The position numbers and the translations under genes were made by a program. A stretch of 55,692 nt of DNA from Prevotella pallens ATCC 700821 (lineage in GTDB: Bacteria > Bacteroidota > Bacteroidia > Bacteroidales > Bacteroidaceae): the NCBI RefSeq assembly GCF_000220255.1, contig NZ_GL982513.1, positions 800,872-856,563 of the forward strand, in the 5' to 3' direction. Each line of letters starts with the position of its first letter. Within the stretch, counting starts at the first letter, position 1. The notes beneath the pieces are model-generated. The model was not told the origin of the DNA and searched no databases. It saw nothing but the letters and a program-made list of their open reading frames with translations. Of the stretch, positions 20,973 to 29,666 are shown piece after piece.

Positions 20973-21080
20973 TAAATAGCAATTGGATTCGTTTACAATA
21001 AAAGAAGCTTATTGCTTTACATACAATCTGAAAGAAGATAGGCTATAATATAAAAAACAAAAGAACGAGTATTGTTTAAA

Positions 21081-22508
21081 ATGAGAATAATAGTTTCTTT
21101 AGCTACTATACTGCTCAGCAGTTTAATGGCTTTTGCACAACAAGACGATCCTGTAATTATGACGATAGATGGTAATCCCATTCATCGTTCGGAATTTGAG
21201 TATTCGTATAATAAGAATAATACAGATGGCGTGATTGATAAGAAATCTATACGCGATTATGTAGATCTTTTTATAAACTATAAATTAAAGGTACAGGCTG
21301 CATTAGATGCGAAACTGGATACACTTAGTTCCTTTAAACAGGAATTTATGACTTACCGCGATCAGCAGGTACGTCCTACAATGATTACCGATGCTGACGT
21401 AGAGGCTGAAGCTCAGAAAATCTATAAAGAAACAAGAGATAGAATTGAAAAAAATGGTGGATTGATTCGCTGTGCTCATATCTTGCTATCGCTTAAACAG
21501 AAAGCAACAGATGCTGAGCAAACTGCCATCGCTAACAGAGCCGACTCTATATATAATGTATTGAAAAAAGGTGGTAACTTTGCAGAATTGGCAAAGAAAT
21601 ATTCTGACGATCATAGTTCGGCAGTACGTGGTGGAGAGTTACCTTTAATAACAAAAGGTCAGACTGTACAAGCTTTCGAAAATGCACTTTTCTCAATGAA
21701 GCCAGGAGAAATTAGCCACCCAGTGTTGTCTCCATTTGGTTATCACATCATTAAATATATTAAGAAAGAAGAATTTCAACCCTACGACTCTTTAAAGGCT
21801 GATATTCGTCAGTTTATAGAAGCACGCAACTTGCGTGAGCAAATTATCGACCAAAAACTTGGTAGAATGGCTGCAGAAGCTGGAAATGGAGTTACACCAG
21901 AACAGCTAATAGAAAAGAAGCTTGCTGAAATGGAAGCGAAAGATGAAAATCTTAAAAACCTTGTAAAAGAATATCACGATGGTCTATTGCTTATAGAAAT
22001 GAGCACACGTACAGTATGGGATAAAGCAGCATCTGACGAAGTCGGCTTGCAAACATTCTTTAATAAGCATAGAAAAAACTATGCGTGGAAAGAGCCTCGC
22101 TTTAAAGGTATAGCCTATCATGTGCAAAATCCTGCCGATGTAAAAGCAGTGAAAGACTGTGTAGCTAAAATTCCATTCAAAGCATGGGGCGAAAAACTAC
22201 GAACAACGTTCAATAACGATAGTACTATTCGTATTCGTGTCGAAAAAGGAATATTTAAGAAAGGCGACAATGCATTAGTGGATAGAGATATTTTTAAAGA
22301 AAAAGTAGAAGTAAAACCAATGAAAGATTATCCTATTGATGCAGTTTATGGTAAAAAACTAAAAGCGCCAGAAGATTTAGACGATGTTCGTAGTCTTGTA
22401 ATTTCAGATTATCAAGAAGAACTCGAAAAAGAGTGGGTAAAAAGTCTTCGTCAGAAATATTCTGTAGTAATAGATCCTGAAGTTTTAGCCACAGTTAATA
22501 AGCATTAA
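21081..22508 (+). CDS. PpiC-type peptidyl-prolyl isomerase, periplasmic
   Basis: 475 residues from the ATG at 21081; a TTG three codons upstream is less likely. It has a signal peptide MRIIVSLATILLSSLMAFAQ. An N-terminal helical chaperone part leads to one parvulin (rotamase) domain at about 125-235, containing RCAHILLSLK, NFAELAKKYSDD, GGELP and PFGYHIIKYI. A second, more diverged C-terminal part shows no intact rotamase motif. It is a periplasmic foldase, probably for outer-membrane proteins. It is followed after 16 bp by a SurA-like gene and forms an operon with the envelope genes up to mutL. Confidence 0.85.
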   Translation: MRIIVSLATILLSSLMAFAQQDDPVIMTIDGNPIHRSEFEYSYNKNNTDGVIDKKSIRDYVDLFINYKLKVQAALDAKLDTLSSFKQEFMTYRDQQVRPTMITDADVEAEAQKIYKETRDRIEKNGGLIRCAHILLSLKQKATDAEQTAIANRADSIYNVLKKGGNFAELAKKYSDDHSSAVRGGELPLITKGQTVQAFENALFSMKPGEISHPVLSPFGYHIIKYIKKEEFQPYDSLKADIRQFIEARNLREQIIDQKLGRMAAEAGNGVTPEQLIEKKLAEMEAKDENLKNLVKEYHDGLLLIEMSTRTVWDKAASDEVGLQTFFNKHRKNYAWKEPRFKGIAYHVQNPADVKAVKDCVAKIPFKAWGEKLRTTFNNDSTIRIRVEKGIFKKGDNALVDRDIFKEKVEVKPMKDYPIDAVYGKKLKAPEDLDDVRSLVISDYQEELEKEWVKSLRQKYSVVIDPEVLATVNKH

Positions 22509-22524
22509 TATAGAATAGCAGCTT

Positions 22525-23958
22525 ATGAATTTAAAGAAATATTGTGTTATATTTATTTTTGTTGGAACAGTCCTCACAATGATGGGTGTTCCAGCAAAAA
22601 TGCTTTCTATTTCCAAACCTCTTTTAGGAAACGATTCGGCAAATGTAGATAAAGAGAACCCCGGAAGTGTTGTCGATGAGGTATTATGGGTTGTAGGCGA
22701 TGAACCAATTCTTAAATCTGATTTAGAAATTATGCGATTGCAAAGCGAAGCAGATGGTAAGAAATGGAAGAAAAATCCTAATTGTGAAATATTAGAACAG
22801 CTTGCTGTACAAAAACTTTTTTTGCATCAAGCAGCATTAGATAGTATTTCTGTTACAGAAGCAGAGGTAATGCAGAGTGTAGAACAACAAATTAATGCAT
22901 GGATTTCTTTTCCTCAAATAGGTTCAAAAGAGAAGTTAGAGGAATATCAACACAAAAGTATAGCGCAAATACGACAAGACTTACACGATGATTTCAAAAA
23001 TCGTTTGTTGATAGAACGAATGCAAGAGAAACTAGTTGGCGATGTTAAAGTTTCTCCAGCCGAAGTTCGTGAATACTTTAAAAAATTACCAACAGATAGT
23101 ATCCCATTGATACCAACAAATGTAGAGGTGCAAATATTGACTCAAACTCCTAAGATTGAACCAGAAGAAATAGAAAGAATAAAAGACCAACTTCGTAATT
23201 ATACAGACCGAGTTACGAAAGGAGAAACTTCTTTCGAGACCCTTGCACGTTTGTATTCTGAAGATACAGAATCTGCACGTAGAGGAGGAGAATTAGGATA
23301 TATGGGACGTGGAATGTTAGATCCTACATTTGCTGCAGCTGCTTTTAATTTGACAGACCCTAAAAAGATTTCTAAAATAGTAGAAAGCGAATTTGGATAC
23401 CATATTATACAATTAATAGACCGACGTGGTGATAAAATAAACTGTCGTCATATATTGTTAAAACCAAAGGTTTCGGATGCTGCAATAAATGCGGCAATGC
23501 ATCGTTTAGATTCTATTTCTAATGATATTAAGGCAGGGAAATTTACTTTCGATGATGCTACATCATATTTATCTGACGATAAAGATACAAAGAATAATCA
23601 TGGACTTATGATGAATGTTCGAGGAGCAACACGTACATCGCACTTTGCAATGAAAGAATTGCCTTCTGAAGTAGCACATATTGTAGACACAATGAAAGTT
23701 GGCGAGATATCAGCTCCTTTTACAATGAAAAATTCGAGAGAGCAAGAAGTGTGTGCCATTATTAAACTGAAAAGTAGAATTGACGAACATCGTGCAACAA
23801 TTACTGAAGACTTACAGCCTATGAAAGATATTGTTGTAGCAAAGAAACGTCAAGAAGTTATCCGTAATTGGATAGAGAAGAAGATAAAAGAAACATACGT
23901 AAAGATGGCTCCTGAATATCGAGATTGCGATTTCGAATATGAAGGTTGGGTTAGATGA
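22525..23958 (+). CDS. surA: SurA-like peptidyl-prolyl isomerase
   Basis: 477 residues with an N-terminal signal anchor. The SurA N-terminal domain starts near 48 (VVDEVLWVVGDEPILKSDLE) and two parvulin domains follow. The first, at about 195-300, contains FETLARLYSEDTESARRGGE and GYHIIQLI. The second, at about 305-420, starts NCRHILLKPK and looks degenerate at its catalytic positions. SurA escorts barrel proteins through the periplasm to BAM. The gene ends in ATGA, overlapping the following start by 4 bp. Pairing with a second foldase gene is the usual Bacteroidota arrangement. Confidence 0.85.
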   Translation: MNLKKYCVIFIFVGTVLTMMGVPAKMLSISKPLLGNDSANVDKENPGSVVDEVLWVVGDEPILKSDLEIMRLQSEADGKKWKKNPNCEILEQLAVQKLFLHQAALDSISVTEAEVMQSVEQQINAWISFPQIGSKEKLEEYQHKSIAQIRQDLHDDFKNRLLIERMQEKLVGDVKVSPAEVREYFKKLPTDSIPLIPTNVEVQILTQTPKIEPEEIERIKDQLRNYTDRVTKGETSFETLARLYSEDTESARRGGELGYMGRGMLDPTFAAAAFNLTDPKKISKIVESEFGYHIIQLIDRRGDKINCRHILLKPKVSDAAINAAMHRLDSISNDIKAGKFTFDDATSYLSDDKDTKNNHGLMMNVRGATRTSHFAMKELPSEVAHIVDTMKVGEISAPFTMKNSREQEVCAIIKLKSRIDEHRATITEDLQPMKDIVVAKKRQEVIRNWIEKKIKETYVKMAPEYRDCDFEYEGWVR

Positions 23959-25898
23959 TTATAGATAAAAACAGACAAACAAAATATTTCTACGGGCATA
24001 GAATCTTCATTTATTTGATTCTATGCCTATTTGGATTAAGCTCATCGCTTTCTGTTTTTGCTCAAAAAGAGAAGCAAAAGCAAAAATCGAAGGTTTATAT
24101 TGACCATGCCGACATTTTACGCTATAACCAAATGGAAATGCCAAATGTTCAAGTTGTAAAGGGCAATGTAAAATTTAGGCATAAAGATATGACTTTGCTT
24201 TGCGATAGTGCTTATATTAACGACCAACAAAATACATTTCAAGCATTTGGACATGTAAACTTTAAACGCAAAGATGGAACACACTTAACTTGTCAGCGAG
24301 CTTTTTACGATGGTTTTCAACAAACATTAAGAGCACGTGGAAAAGTTGTTGTGCGCCAACCTTTCAAATCTTTAAAATGCGATAGTTTAGATTACAATAT
24401 GGCATCGAATGTTGCAAATTATTTTGGTGGACGTGGAATATTAATTTATGGTGGAAATGTAATTGCAGCCGATCAAGGCGATTACAATACAGAAACACAC
24501 GATGCTAATTTCTATGGTAATGTTGTAATTCGTACACCAAAATACAATATTAATACGCCAACTGCACACGGAAATACCGAAACGGGAATAATGAATGTTG
24601 TTGGAAAATCGGTAATTAGAACTAAACGAGGCGAAATTGTTCATACGGAAGATGGAACATATAATAGTAAAACCGATAATATGCAACTGAATGGCTTCTC
24701 TACTATTAAGTCTCCACAACGCGATATAGAAGGAAACGAAATAACTTATAATAGTATTACTGGCGATGCAACTGGTCATGGTAACGTAAAGATAAACGAT
24801 AAAGTAAACAAACGTACTATGATGGGCGAAGACATTGTTTATAATAGTAAGAGTGGACATACAGAAGGACATGGAAAAGTTAAAATTATAGACCATAAAG
24901 AAAAACGTACCATAACTGGCGAAGAGGTTATTTATAATGCAAATACTGGACATAGCGAGGGACATGGCAATGTTAAAATTGTTGATGAACTTAAGCAACG
25001 TACCATAACTGGCGATAATCTTTTATATAATAGTAAGACTCATGTTGGAGAAGGTAAAGGTAATGTAGATTATATTGACTATAAAAGTAAACACGCTTTT
25101 AAAGGCGATTATATTCATTATACCGATACAGCTGCCATTGCATACGGTGGAAAACCAGGTCCAGTTGCCAAAGATTTTTCAAAAGGTAACGACACTTTGT
25201 TTGTACATGCCGATACTATTACGATGAAGGCTTTTAATTTTAACACGCCACAAGTTTATCGTAAAATTTTTGGTATTGATAATGTACGTGCTTATCGTAC
25301 AGATGTTCAAGCTGTGTGTGGTTTATTCATAGCTAACACAAAAGATTCTTGCTTGGTTATGTATCAAGAACCTATTGTTTGGAGCGACAATAGGCAACTT
25401 CTCGGCGATTCTATCAAAGTTTTTATGAACGATTCCACCATTCGTGAAGCACATATTTTTGGAAACGCATTATCAATAGAACAACTTAAAGATAAAGAAC
25501 ATTATAATCAGATAGCTTCTAAAACAATGCATGCACAGTTCTTAGATGGTAAAATGCGAACTGCGCAAGCTGTCAGCAATGTTCTTACCGTTTATTATCC
25601 TATAGAAGAGAGGGATAGTTCTATTATAGGTTTAAATTATTTGGAAACCGACACAATGCGTATTTATATGTCGCCACAACAACAGTTAGAAAAAATTTGG
25701 ACAAACAAATTTACTTCTACCTTATATCCTATTACGCAAATACCTCCCGACAAAGTATTTCTCCCTAATTTTCATTGGTACGAAACGGTACGACCAAAAG
25801 ATAAATTCGATATATTCAGGAAAGTGGCACGAAAAGACGATTCTGATATTCGTCCTTCCGAAGTAGCTGCTCCTCCACGTCAAAAGTTTAGCAACTAA
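23955..25898 (+). CDS. LptA/OstA-like periplasmic protein with 31-residue repeats
   Basis: 647 residues with a signal peptide to about SVFAQ (residue 36). The N-terminal part (about 45-220) shows the OstA/LptA pattern of short beta-strands (VYIDHADILRYN, VVKGNVKFRH, LTCQRAFYDG). LptA carries lipopolysaccharide across the periplasm. From about residue 224 to 378 the protein consists of five consecutive 31-residue units, four of them clear (255-285, 286-316, 317-347, 348-378), with the motif ITGEEVIYN-TGH-EGHGNVKI. Each probably adds a strand pair to the jellyroll. The C-terminal third is unlike LptA and may be a docking domain. It overlaps the SurA gene by 4 bp. Confidence 0.8.
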   Translation: MIIDKNRQTKYFYGHRIFIYLILCLFGLSSSLSVFAQKEKQKQKSKVYIDHADILRYNQMEMPNVQVVKGNVKFRHKDMTLLCDSAYINDQQNTFQAFGHVNFKRKDGTHLTCQRAFYDGFQQTLRARGKVVVRQPFKSLKCDSLDYNMASNVANYFGGRGILIYGGNVIAADQGDYNTETHDANFYGNVVIRTPKYNINTPTAHGNTETGIMNVVGKSVIRTKRGEIVHTEDGTYNSKTDNMQLNGFSTIKSPQRDIEGNEITYNSITGDATGHGNVKINDKVNKRTMMGEDIVYNSKSGHTEGHGKVKIIDHKEKRTITGEEVIYNANTGHSEGHGNVKIVDELKQRTITGDNLLYNSKTHVGEGKGNVDYIDYKSKHAFKGDYIHYTDTAAIAYGGKPGPVAKDFSKGNDTLFVHADTITMKAFNFNTPQVYRKIFGIDNVRAYRTDVQAVCGLFIANTKDSCLVMYQEPIVWSDNRQLLGDSIKVFMNDSTIREAHIFGNALSIEQLKDKEHYNQIASKTMHAQFLDGKMRTAQAVSNVLTVYYPIEERDSSIIGLNYLETDTMRIYMSPQQQLEKIWTNKFTSTLYPITQIPPDKVFLPNFHWYETVRPKDKFDIFRKVARKDDSDIRPSEVAAPPRQKFSN

Positions 25899-25915
25899 TT
25901 GTAGATTTCTAACTT

Positions 25916-26188
25916 ATGATATTCTTTAATTTACCAAAACCACGACGATTCCATCATGAATATATCTATTTTGATGAAAGAAAAGAACGTCTAAAAAAAT
26001 TGGAAGAGAAATTAAAGGGAAAAAAGGAGGGGGAGTTAGAAGTAGATGCAAACGAAAAAGAATATTGTTTCGATTTTCGTAGTAACCGAAATACAAATAG
26101 AAAGATAAATAGTTTGCAGCTATCGTTCTTTGGGGCTATCATTTTTGTTATAATCTTAGCAGTTCTACTGATTATCTATCTTAAATAA
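25916..26188 (+). CDS. Small tail-anchored protein, unknown
   Basis: 90 residues that I cannot assign. A charged N-terminal part with a short helical run (ERKERLKKLEEKLKGKKEG, about 22-40) is followed by a single hydrophobic segment at 67-89, so the protein is probably held in the inner membrane by its C-terminus and faces the cytoplasm. It sits 17 bp after the LptA-like gene and 7 bp before mutL, within one operon, which supports real translation. It may help the adjacent envelope machinery, but this is inference. Confidence 0.65.
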   Translation: MIFFNLPKPRRFHHEYIYFDERKERLKKLEEKLKGKKEGELEVDANEKEYCFDFRSNRNTNRKINSLQLSFFGAIIFVIILAVLLIIYLK

Positions 26189-26195
26189 AAAGAGA

Positions 26196-28022
26196 ATGAG
26201 TGATATTATACAGCTTTTACCAGACAGTGTTGCAAATCAAATTGCTGCAGGAGAAGTAATACAACGTCCAGCTTCGGTAGTAAAAGAGTTAATAGAGAAT
26301 GCTGTTGATGCAGAAGCAAAAACTATAAATGTTGTAATTATAGATGCTGGGCGCACTTTAATACAAGTTATAGATGATGGAAAGGGAATGTCTGAAACAG
26401 ATGCTCGTCTTTCTTTTGAACGCCATGCCACTTCTAAAATAAGAAAAGCCGACGATTTATTTGCATTATCAACAATGGGTTTTCGTGGCGAAGCTTTAGC
26501 ATCTATTGCTGCTGTTGCTCGTGTAGAATTAAAGACACGTCAAGAAAAAGATGAGATAGGTACTTCGCTAATTATCTCTGGAAGCAAATTTGAAAATCAA
26601 GAAGTTTGTACTTGTCCGGTAGGAAGCAATTTTAAGATAGAAAATCTCTTTTATAATGTTCCTGCACGACGAAAGTTTCTGAAATCGAATACCACAGAAC
26701 TGAATAATATTATTTCGGCATTCGAACGTATTGTTCTTGTTTATCCTAATATTTCTTTCACTTTACATTCTAATGGAGTTGAAGTTTTTTCGCTCAAAGC
26801 TTGCAATTTGCGCCAACGCATAGTAGATGTTTTTGGTAAGCGCATTAATCAAAACCTACTTCCTATAGATGTCGAAACTACTTTGTGTCGTATTTATGGC
26901 TTTGTGGGTAAACCAGAATCGGCAAAGAAACGTGGTGCTTTGCAATATTTCTTTGTGAACAATCGCTACATGAAACACCCCTATTTTAATAAAGCTGTAG
27001 TAAATGCCTACGAACGGCTGATTCCATTTGGCGAACAAGTTCCTTATTTTCTTTATTTTGAAGTACCTGCCGAAAATATAGATGTGAACATTCACCCTAC
27101 GAAAACAGAAATTAAGTTTGAAAACGAACAAGCTATTTGGCAAATTCTAATGGCATCTGTAAAAGAAGCTGTAGGAAAATTCAACGATATTCCATCTATA
27201 GATTTCGATACCGAAGGAAAACCAGACATTCCTGTCTTTAATCCTTCTGCAAACATTAATGCTCCATCTGTAGGTTTCAATCCCACTTACAATCCTTTTA
27301 AAGAAACTAAGAAAAACAATTCTTCTACAGCTCAATGGGAAGAACTTTACAAAGAACTAAATGTAGGATCTGAAGAAATGCCATCTGCATTAAGTTCTAC
27401 CGATGAACAAACTTTATTTAAACCAGACGAATTTGATAATACACATATTGAAGACGAACGTTCGCCTATACATTATCAATATAAAGGGTGTTACATTATA
27501 ACTACTGTAAAATCGGGACTAATGATAATAGACCAATATCGTGCACATGTGCGTATTTTGTACGAACAATATCTGAAACAGTTAGACGAACATACTGCGC
27601 ACACACAAAAATTGCTGTTCCCAGAAATTGTAAACCTGCCATCTAACAACGAAGTTATGTTGCAAAATATACTTCTCGAAATGGAAACTATGGGTTTTGA
27701 ACTTAGCAATATGGGTAGCGGAAGCTATGCTGTAAATGGTATTCCCACAGGAATAGAAGGACTAAATGTGCCTATGCTTGTGAACGAAATGGTTACTTCT
27801 ACTATAGAAGGAGAAAGTTCTGTGAAACAAGATATCGATAAAAAATTAGCATTAAGTCTTGCACAAAATGCAGCTATTCCACACGGACAGGTATTAAGCA
27901 ACGAAGAAATGGAGAATATTGTAAACCAGTTGTTTGTATGCACCAATGTTAATTATACACCGAATGGAAAACCCATTCTAACAATTTTAAAACAAGCTGA
28001 TATCGAAAGAATGTTTCAATAA
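26196..28022 (+). CDS. mutL: DNA mismatch repair protein MutL
   Basis: 608 residues. The N-terminal GHKL ATPase has its motifs intact: IENAVDAEAK, DDGKGM, RHATSKI and GFRGEAL. The linker at about 330-410 is Asn/Ser-rich. In the C-terminal dimerisation domain, the three motifs that hold the latent endonuclease metal site look broken. DQHA-x2-E reads DQYRAHVRILYE from Asp446, the ACR region reads AQNAAIPHGQ near 556, and CPHGRP reads TPNGKP at 588-593. It may therefore act as a matchmaker without its own nicking activity. It is the last gene of the foldase/LptA-like operon and is followed by a small hairpin. Confidence 0.95.
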   Translation: MSDIIQLLPDSVANQIAAGEVIQRPASVVKELIENAVDAEAKTINVVIIDAGRTLIQVIDDGKGMSETDARLSFERHATSKIRKADDLFALSTMGFRGEALASIAAVARVELKTRQEKDEIGTSLIISGSKFENQEVCTCPVGSNFKIENLFYNVPARRKFLKSNTTELNNIISAFERIVLVYPNISFTLHSNGVEVFSLKACNLRQRIVDVFGKRINQNLLPIDVETTLCRIYGFVGKPESAKKRGALQYFFVNNRYMKHPYFNKAVVNAYERLIPFGEQVPYFLYFEVPAENIDVNIHPTKTEIKFENEQAIWQILMASVKEAVGKFNDIPSIDFDTEGKPDIPVFNPSANINAPSVGFNPTYNPFKETKKNNSSTAQWEELYKELNVGSEEMPSALSSTDEQTLFKPDEFDNTHIEDERSPIHYQYKGCYIITTVKSGLMIIDQYRAHVRILYEQYLKQLDEHTAHTQKLLFPEIVNLPSNNEVMLQNILLEMETMGFELSNMGSGSYAVNGIPTGIEGLNVPMLVNEMVTSTIEGESSVKQDIDKKLALSLAQNAAIPHGQVLSNEEMENIVNQLFVCTNVNYTPNGKPILTILKQADIERMFQ

Positions 28023-28044
28023 ACCGAACATATATTTTGCGTAA

Positions 28045-28067
28045 CATAGTGGTTACTTTCCACTATG
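28045..28067 (+). terminator. Hairpin after mutL
   Basis: Perfect 8-bp stem CATAGTGG/CCACTATG. The T-rich run begins about 12 bp later, so termination would be inefficient or factor-aided. Confidence 0.5.
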
Positions 28068-28179
28068 CATATACTCCGCTTTTTCTTACTTTTATAGAAC
28101 AATAAACCCATAAAAGCAAAAAAATATTCTTTTCTATTCTCTAAAACACCCATTAAAACCATTTTTTTTATTTTCTTTG

Positions 28180-28210
28180 TTGGTTATGTTTTTTTAATAT
28201 TATACCTTTG
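28180..28210 (+). promoter_or_regulatory. Strong promoter in front of the rhs relic
   Basis: TTGG at 28180-28183 and TACCTTTG at 28203-28210 with a 19-bp spacer. It matches the consensus perfectly but no intact gene begins for 300 bp, so it probably once drove the broken rhs gene and may now drive 28530-28874. Confidence 0.7.
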
Positions 28211-28312
28211 TAATATTAAAATCAATTTAACAAACAATCGTTATATGCAAAAAAGTTTTTTATTATGCGCTAATAAAATATGTACGCATTATAATTTAAC
28301 GGAGATAATTAT

Positions 28313-28490
28313 ATGCTCAATGGTACATATCTTTTAGAAAATGGGACGAATCGACAAATTTTTGTTTTCTGAGGGCTATGTAAAAGCATACTAACGATTT
28401 CTTTTGGTAGTTTAAAAGCCTTATTACGACTCTACAAATACAATGAAAGAATTTGATAGAATGCACGATTTAAATGCCTATATATGCTGA
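28313..28490 (+). pseudogene. Degenerate Rhs repeat / core fragment
   Basis: Read in shifting frames, the stretch encodes MLNGTYLLENGT, then RIDKFLFSEGYVKAY, then KEFDRMHDLNAY. These correspond to the end of an Rhs repeat region and the start of the core motif that is intact 430 bp downstream (KYNGKEFDRMHGLNTYDYG). Single-base losses relative to the intact copy break the frame. It is a remnant of an older Rhs protein end. Confidence 0.7.
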
Positions 28491-28529
28491 ACAATTTCAC
28501 AATTACTTAGAAACTACATTCCATTAATA

Positions 28530-28874
28530 ATGTATTTAATAGACTTATTATTATACTTGTGTTATATAATTAGCTCTAAAGCTTCTTGGTGGAAAAATAC
28601 TCCTATATCTGGTGTAAGTTCAATATTATCAGTTCCTGTAACAATATTTGTTCTCGGATTCTTTAATATGGGGAGTTTGAGTTTTATTATATACATTTTA
28701 GTTTACGTTTTGTTGTCTTTTTTGGTAAAAAAACGAATCCCAATGGCTTTGAAACGATTTGATAACAATGAATCTCTAAATAAATGGCGAGTTCAAGCTA
28801 TATTATTCATCGTTATGAATCTATCTCTTGTAATAATAGTTTATTTATTTTATTTATGGCGTGAAAGAGTATAA
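28530..28874 (+). CDS. Small membrane protein, possible orphan immunity protein
   Basis: 114 residues, not recognised. Hydrophobic segments lie at about 1-16, 32-66 (long, possibly two helices) and 90-111, with charged residues between (KKRIPMALKRFDNNES). It lies between a broken rhs end and an intact Rhs tip, the usual position of an immunity gene belonging to a displaced toxin cassette. That context is the only ground for an immunity role. A plain start ATG with an A-rich upstream is present and it ends 42 bp before the Rhs tip. Confidence 0.55.
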   Translation: MYLIDLLLYLCYIISSKASWWKNTPISGVSSILSVPVTIFVLGFFNMGSLSFIIYILVYVLLSFLVKKRIPMALKRFDNNESLNKWRVQAILFIVMNLSLVIIVYLFYLWRERV

Positions 28875-28916
28875 TAATTTAGCTTTCCAAACATTCACTA
28901 CAAGCTTACAATTATT

Positions 28917-29657
28917 ATGAAATATAATGGAAAAGAATTTGATAGAATGCATGGTTTAAATACTTACGATTATGGAGCACGGCAATATAGTCCAGCTCTT
29001 CCTTCGTGGGATAGAATAGATCCTTTGGCAGAGGAATATTATAGCGTTAGTCCTTATGCTTATTGTAATAATAATCCGATAAGATTTATTGATCCAGATG
29101 GAAGAAAACTTCTATTTGCATCAGGCACAACGGAGGCATTTAAACAAAAATTTCGTGCAGCTATTATGTATTTACATGAACATAACGCAGATGGCATCAT
29201 AGCCCAGATAGATAAGAGTTCTACAATTATTTATATTACAGAAAGAGTTGGAGAACCCTCTGCTTTCAGCGAGACGAAAAAAACTATTTATTGGGATCCT
29301 AATATGGGAGTGCTTACAAGTTCTGACAAAAAGATGTCACCTACGGCTGTATTAAACCATGAAGCGGATCATACACTTCAATATCTCAAAAATCCTGATA
29401 AATATGCACAAGACTTTAAAACTTTTGATCCCGATTATGATAATAAAGAGGAAATGAGAGTTATAACAGGATCTGAACAGAAAACAGCTTTAGCACTTGA
29501 TGAAATCAGTGCAGGAGAGGTTACACGTACAGACCACTACGGCATCCCATATATAACTAAATCGCCAACTACGACAGAAGCAAAAGATGGAAAAATGCCA
29601 AAGAATCCATTTATAATGGATGAAATAGTTATATCTGCACCCAAATCTAAAATGTAA
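28917..29657 (+). CDS. Orphan Rhs C-terminal tip with metalloprotease-like toxin domain
   Basis: 246 residues. The first 61 are the end of an Rhs core (MKYNGKEFDRMHG, YDYGARQYSPALPSWDRIDPL, then RFIDPDG), the point at which polymorphic toxins change from conserved to variable. The remaining 185 residues are the toxin-like tip. It has an HEADH zinc-binding motif (His148, Glu149, His152) and a downstream acidic block, DNKEEMRVITGSE, a pattern seen in metallopeptidase toxins of the NleD/M91 type. There is no signal peptide and no repeat region, so by itself it cannot be secreted by the normal Rhs route. It may be a stored cassette for recombination into a full rhs gene elsewhere, or a leftover. 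A candidate immunity gene follows after 9 bp. Confidence 0.75.
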   Translation: MKYNGKEFDRMHGLNTYDYGARQYSPALPSWDRIDPLAEEYYSVSPYAYCNNNPIRFIDPDGRKLLFASGTTEAFKQKFRAAIMYLHEHNADGIIAQIDKSSTIIYITERVGEPSAFSETKKTIYWDPNMGVLTSSDKKMSPTAVLNHEADHTLQYLKNPDKYAQDFKTFDPDYDNKEEMRVITGSEQKTALALDEISAGEVTRTDHYGIPYITKSPTTTEAKDGKMPKNPFIMDEIVISAPKSKM

Positions 29658-29666
29658 ATCCAAATA

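Larger units (their letters stand above)
28023..28529. other. Gap with promoter and rhs relic
   Basis: 507 bp from mutL to the first small ORF of the rhs patch. It contains a hairpin after mutL, one excellent promoter at 28180-28210 and a broken rhs fragment at 28313-28490. Confidence 0.6.

Noticed and set aside
21072..21080. TTG start for the PpiC-type gene
   Set aside because: The ATG at 21081 gives a clean signal peptide directly at the N-terminus; the three extra residues add nothing.
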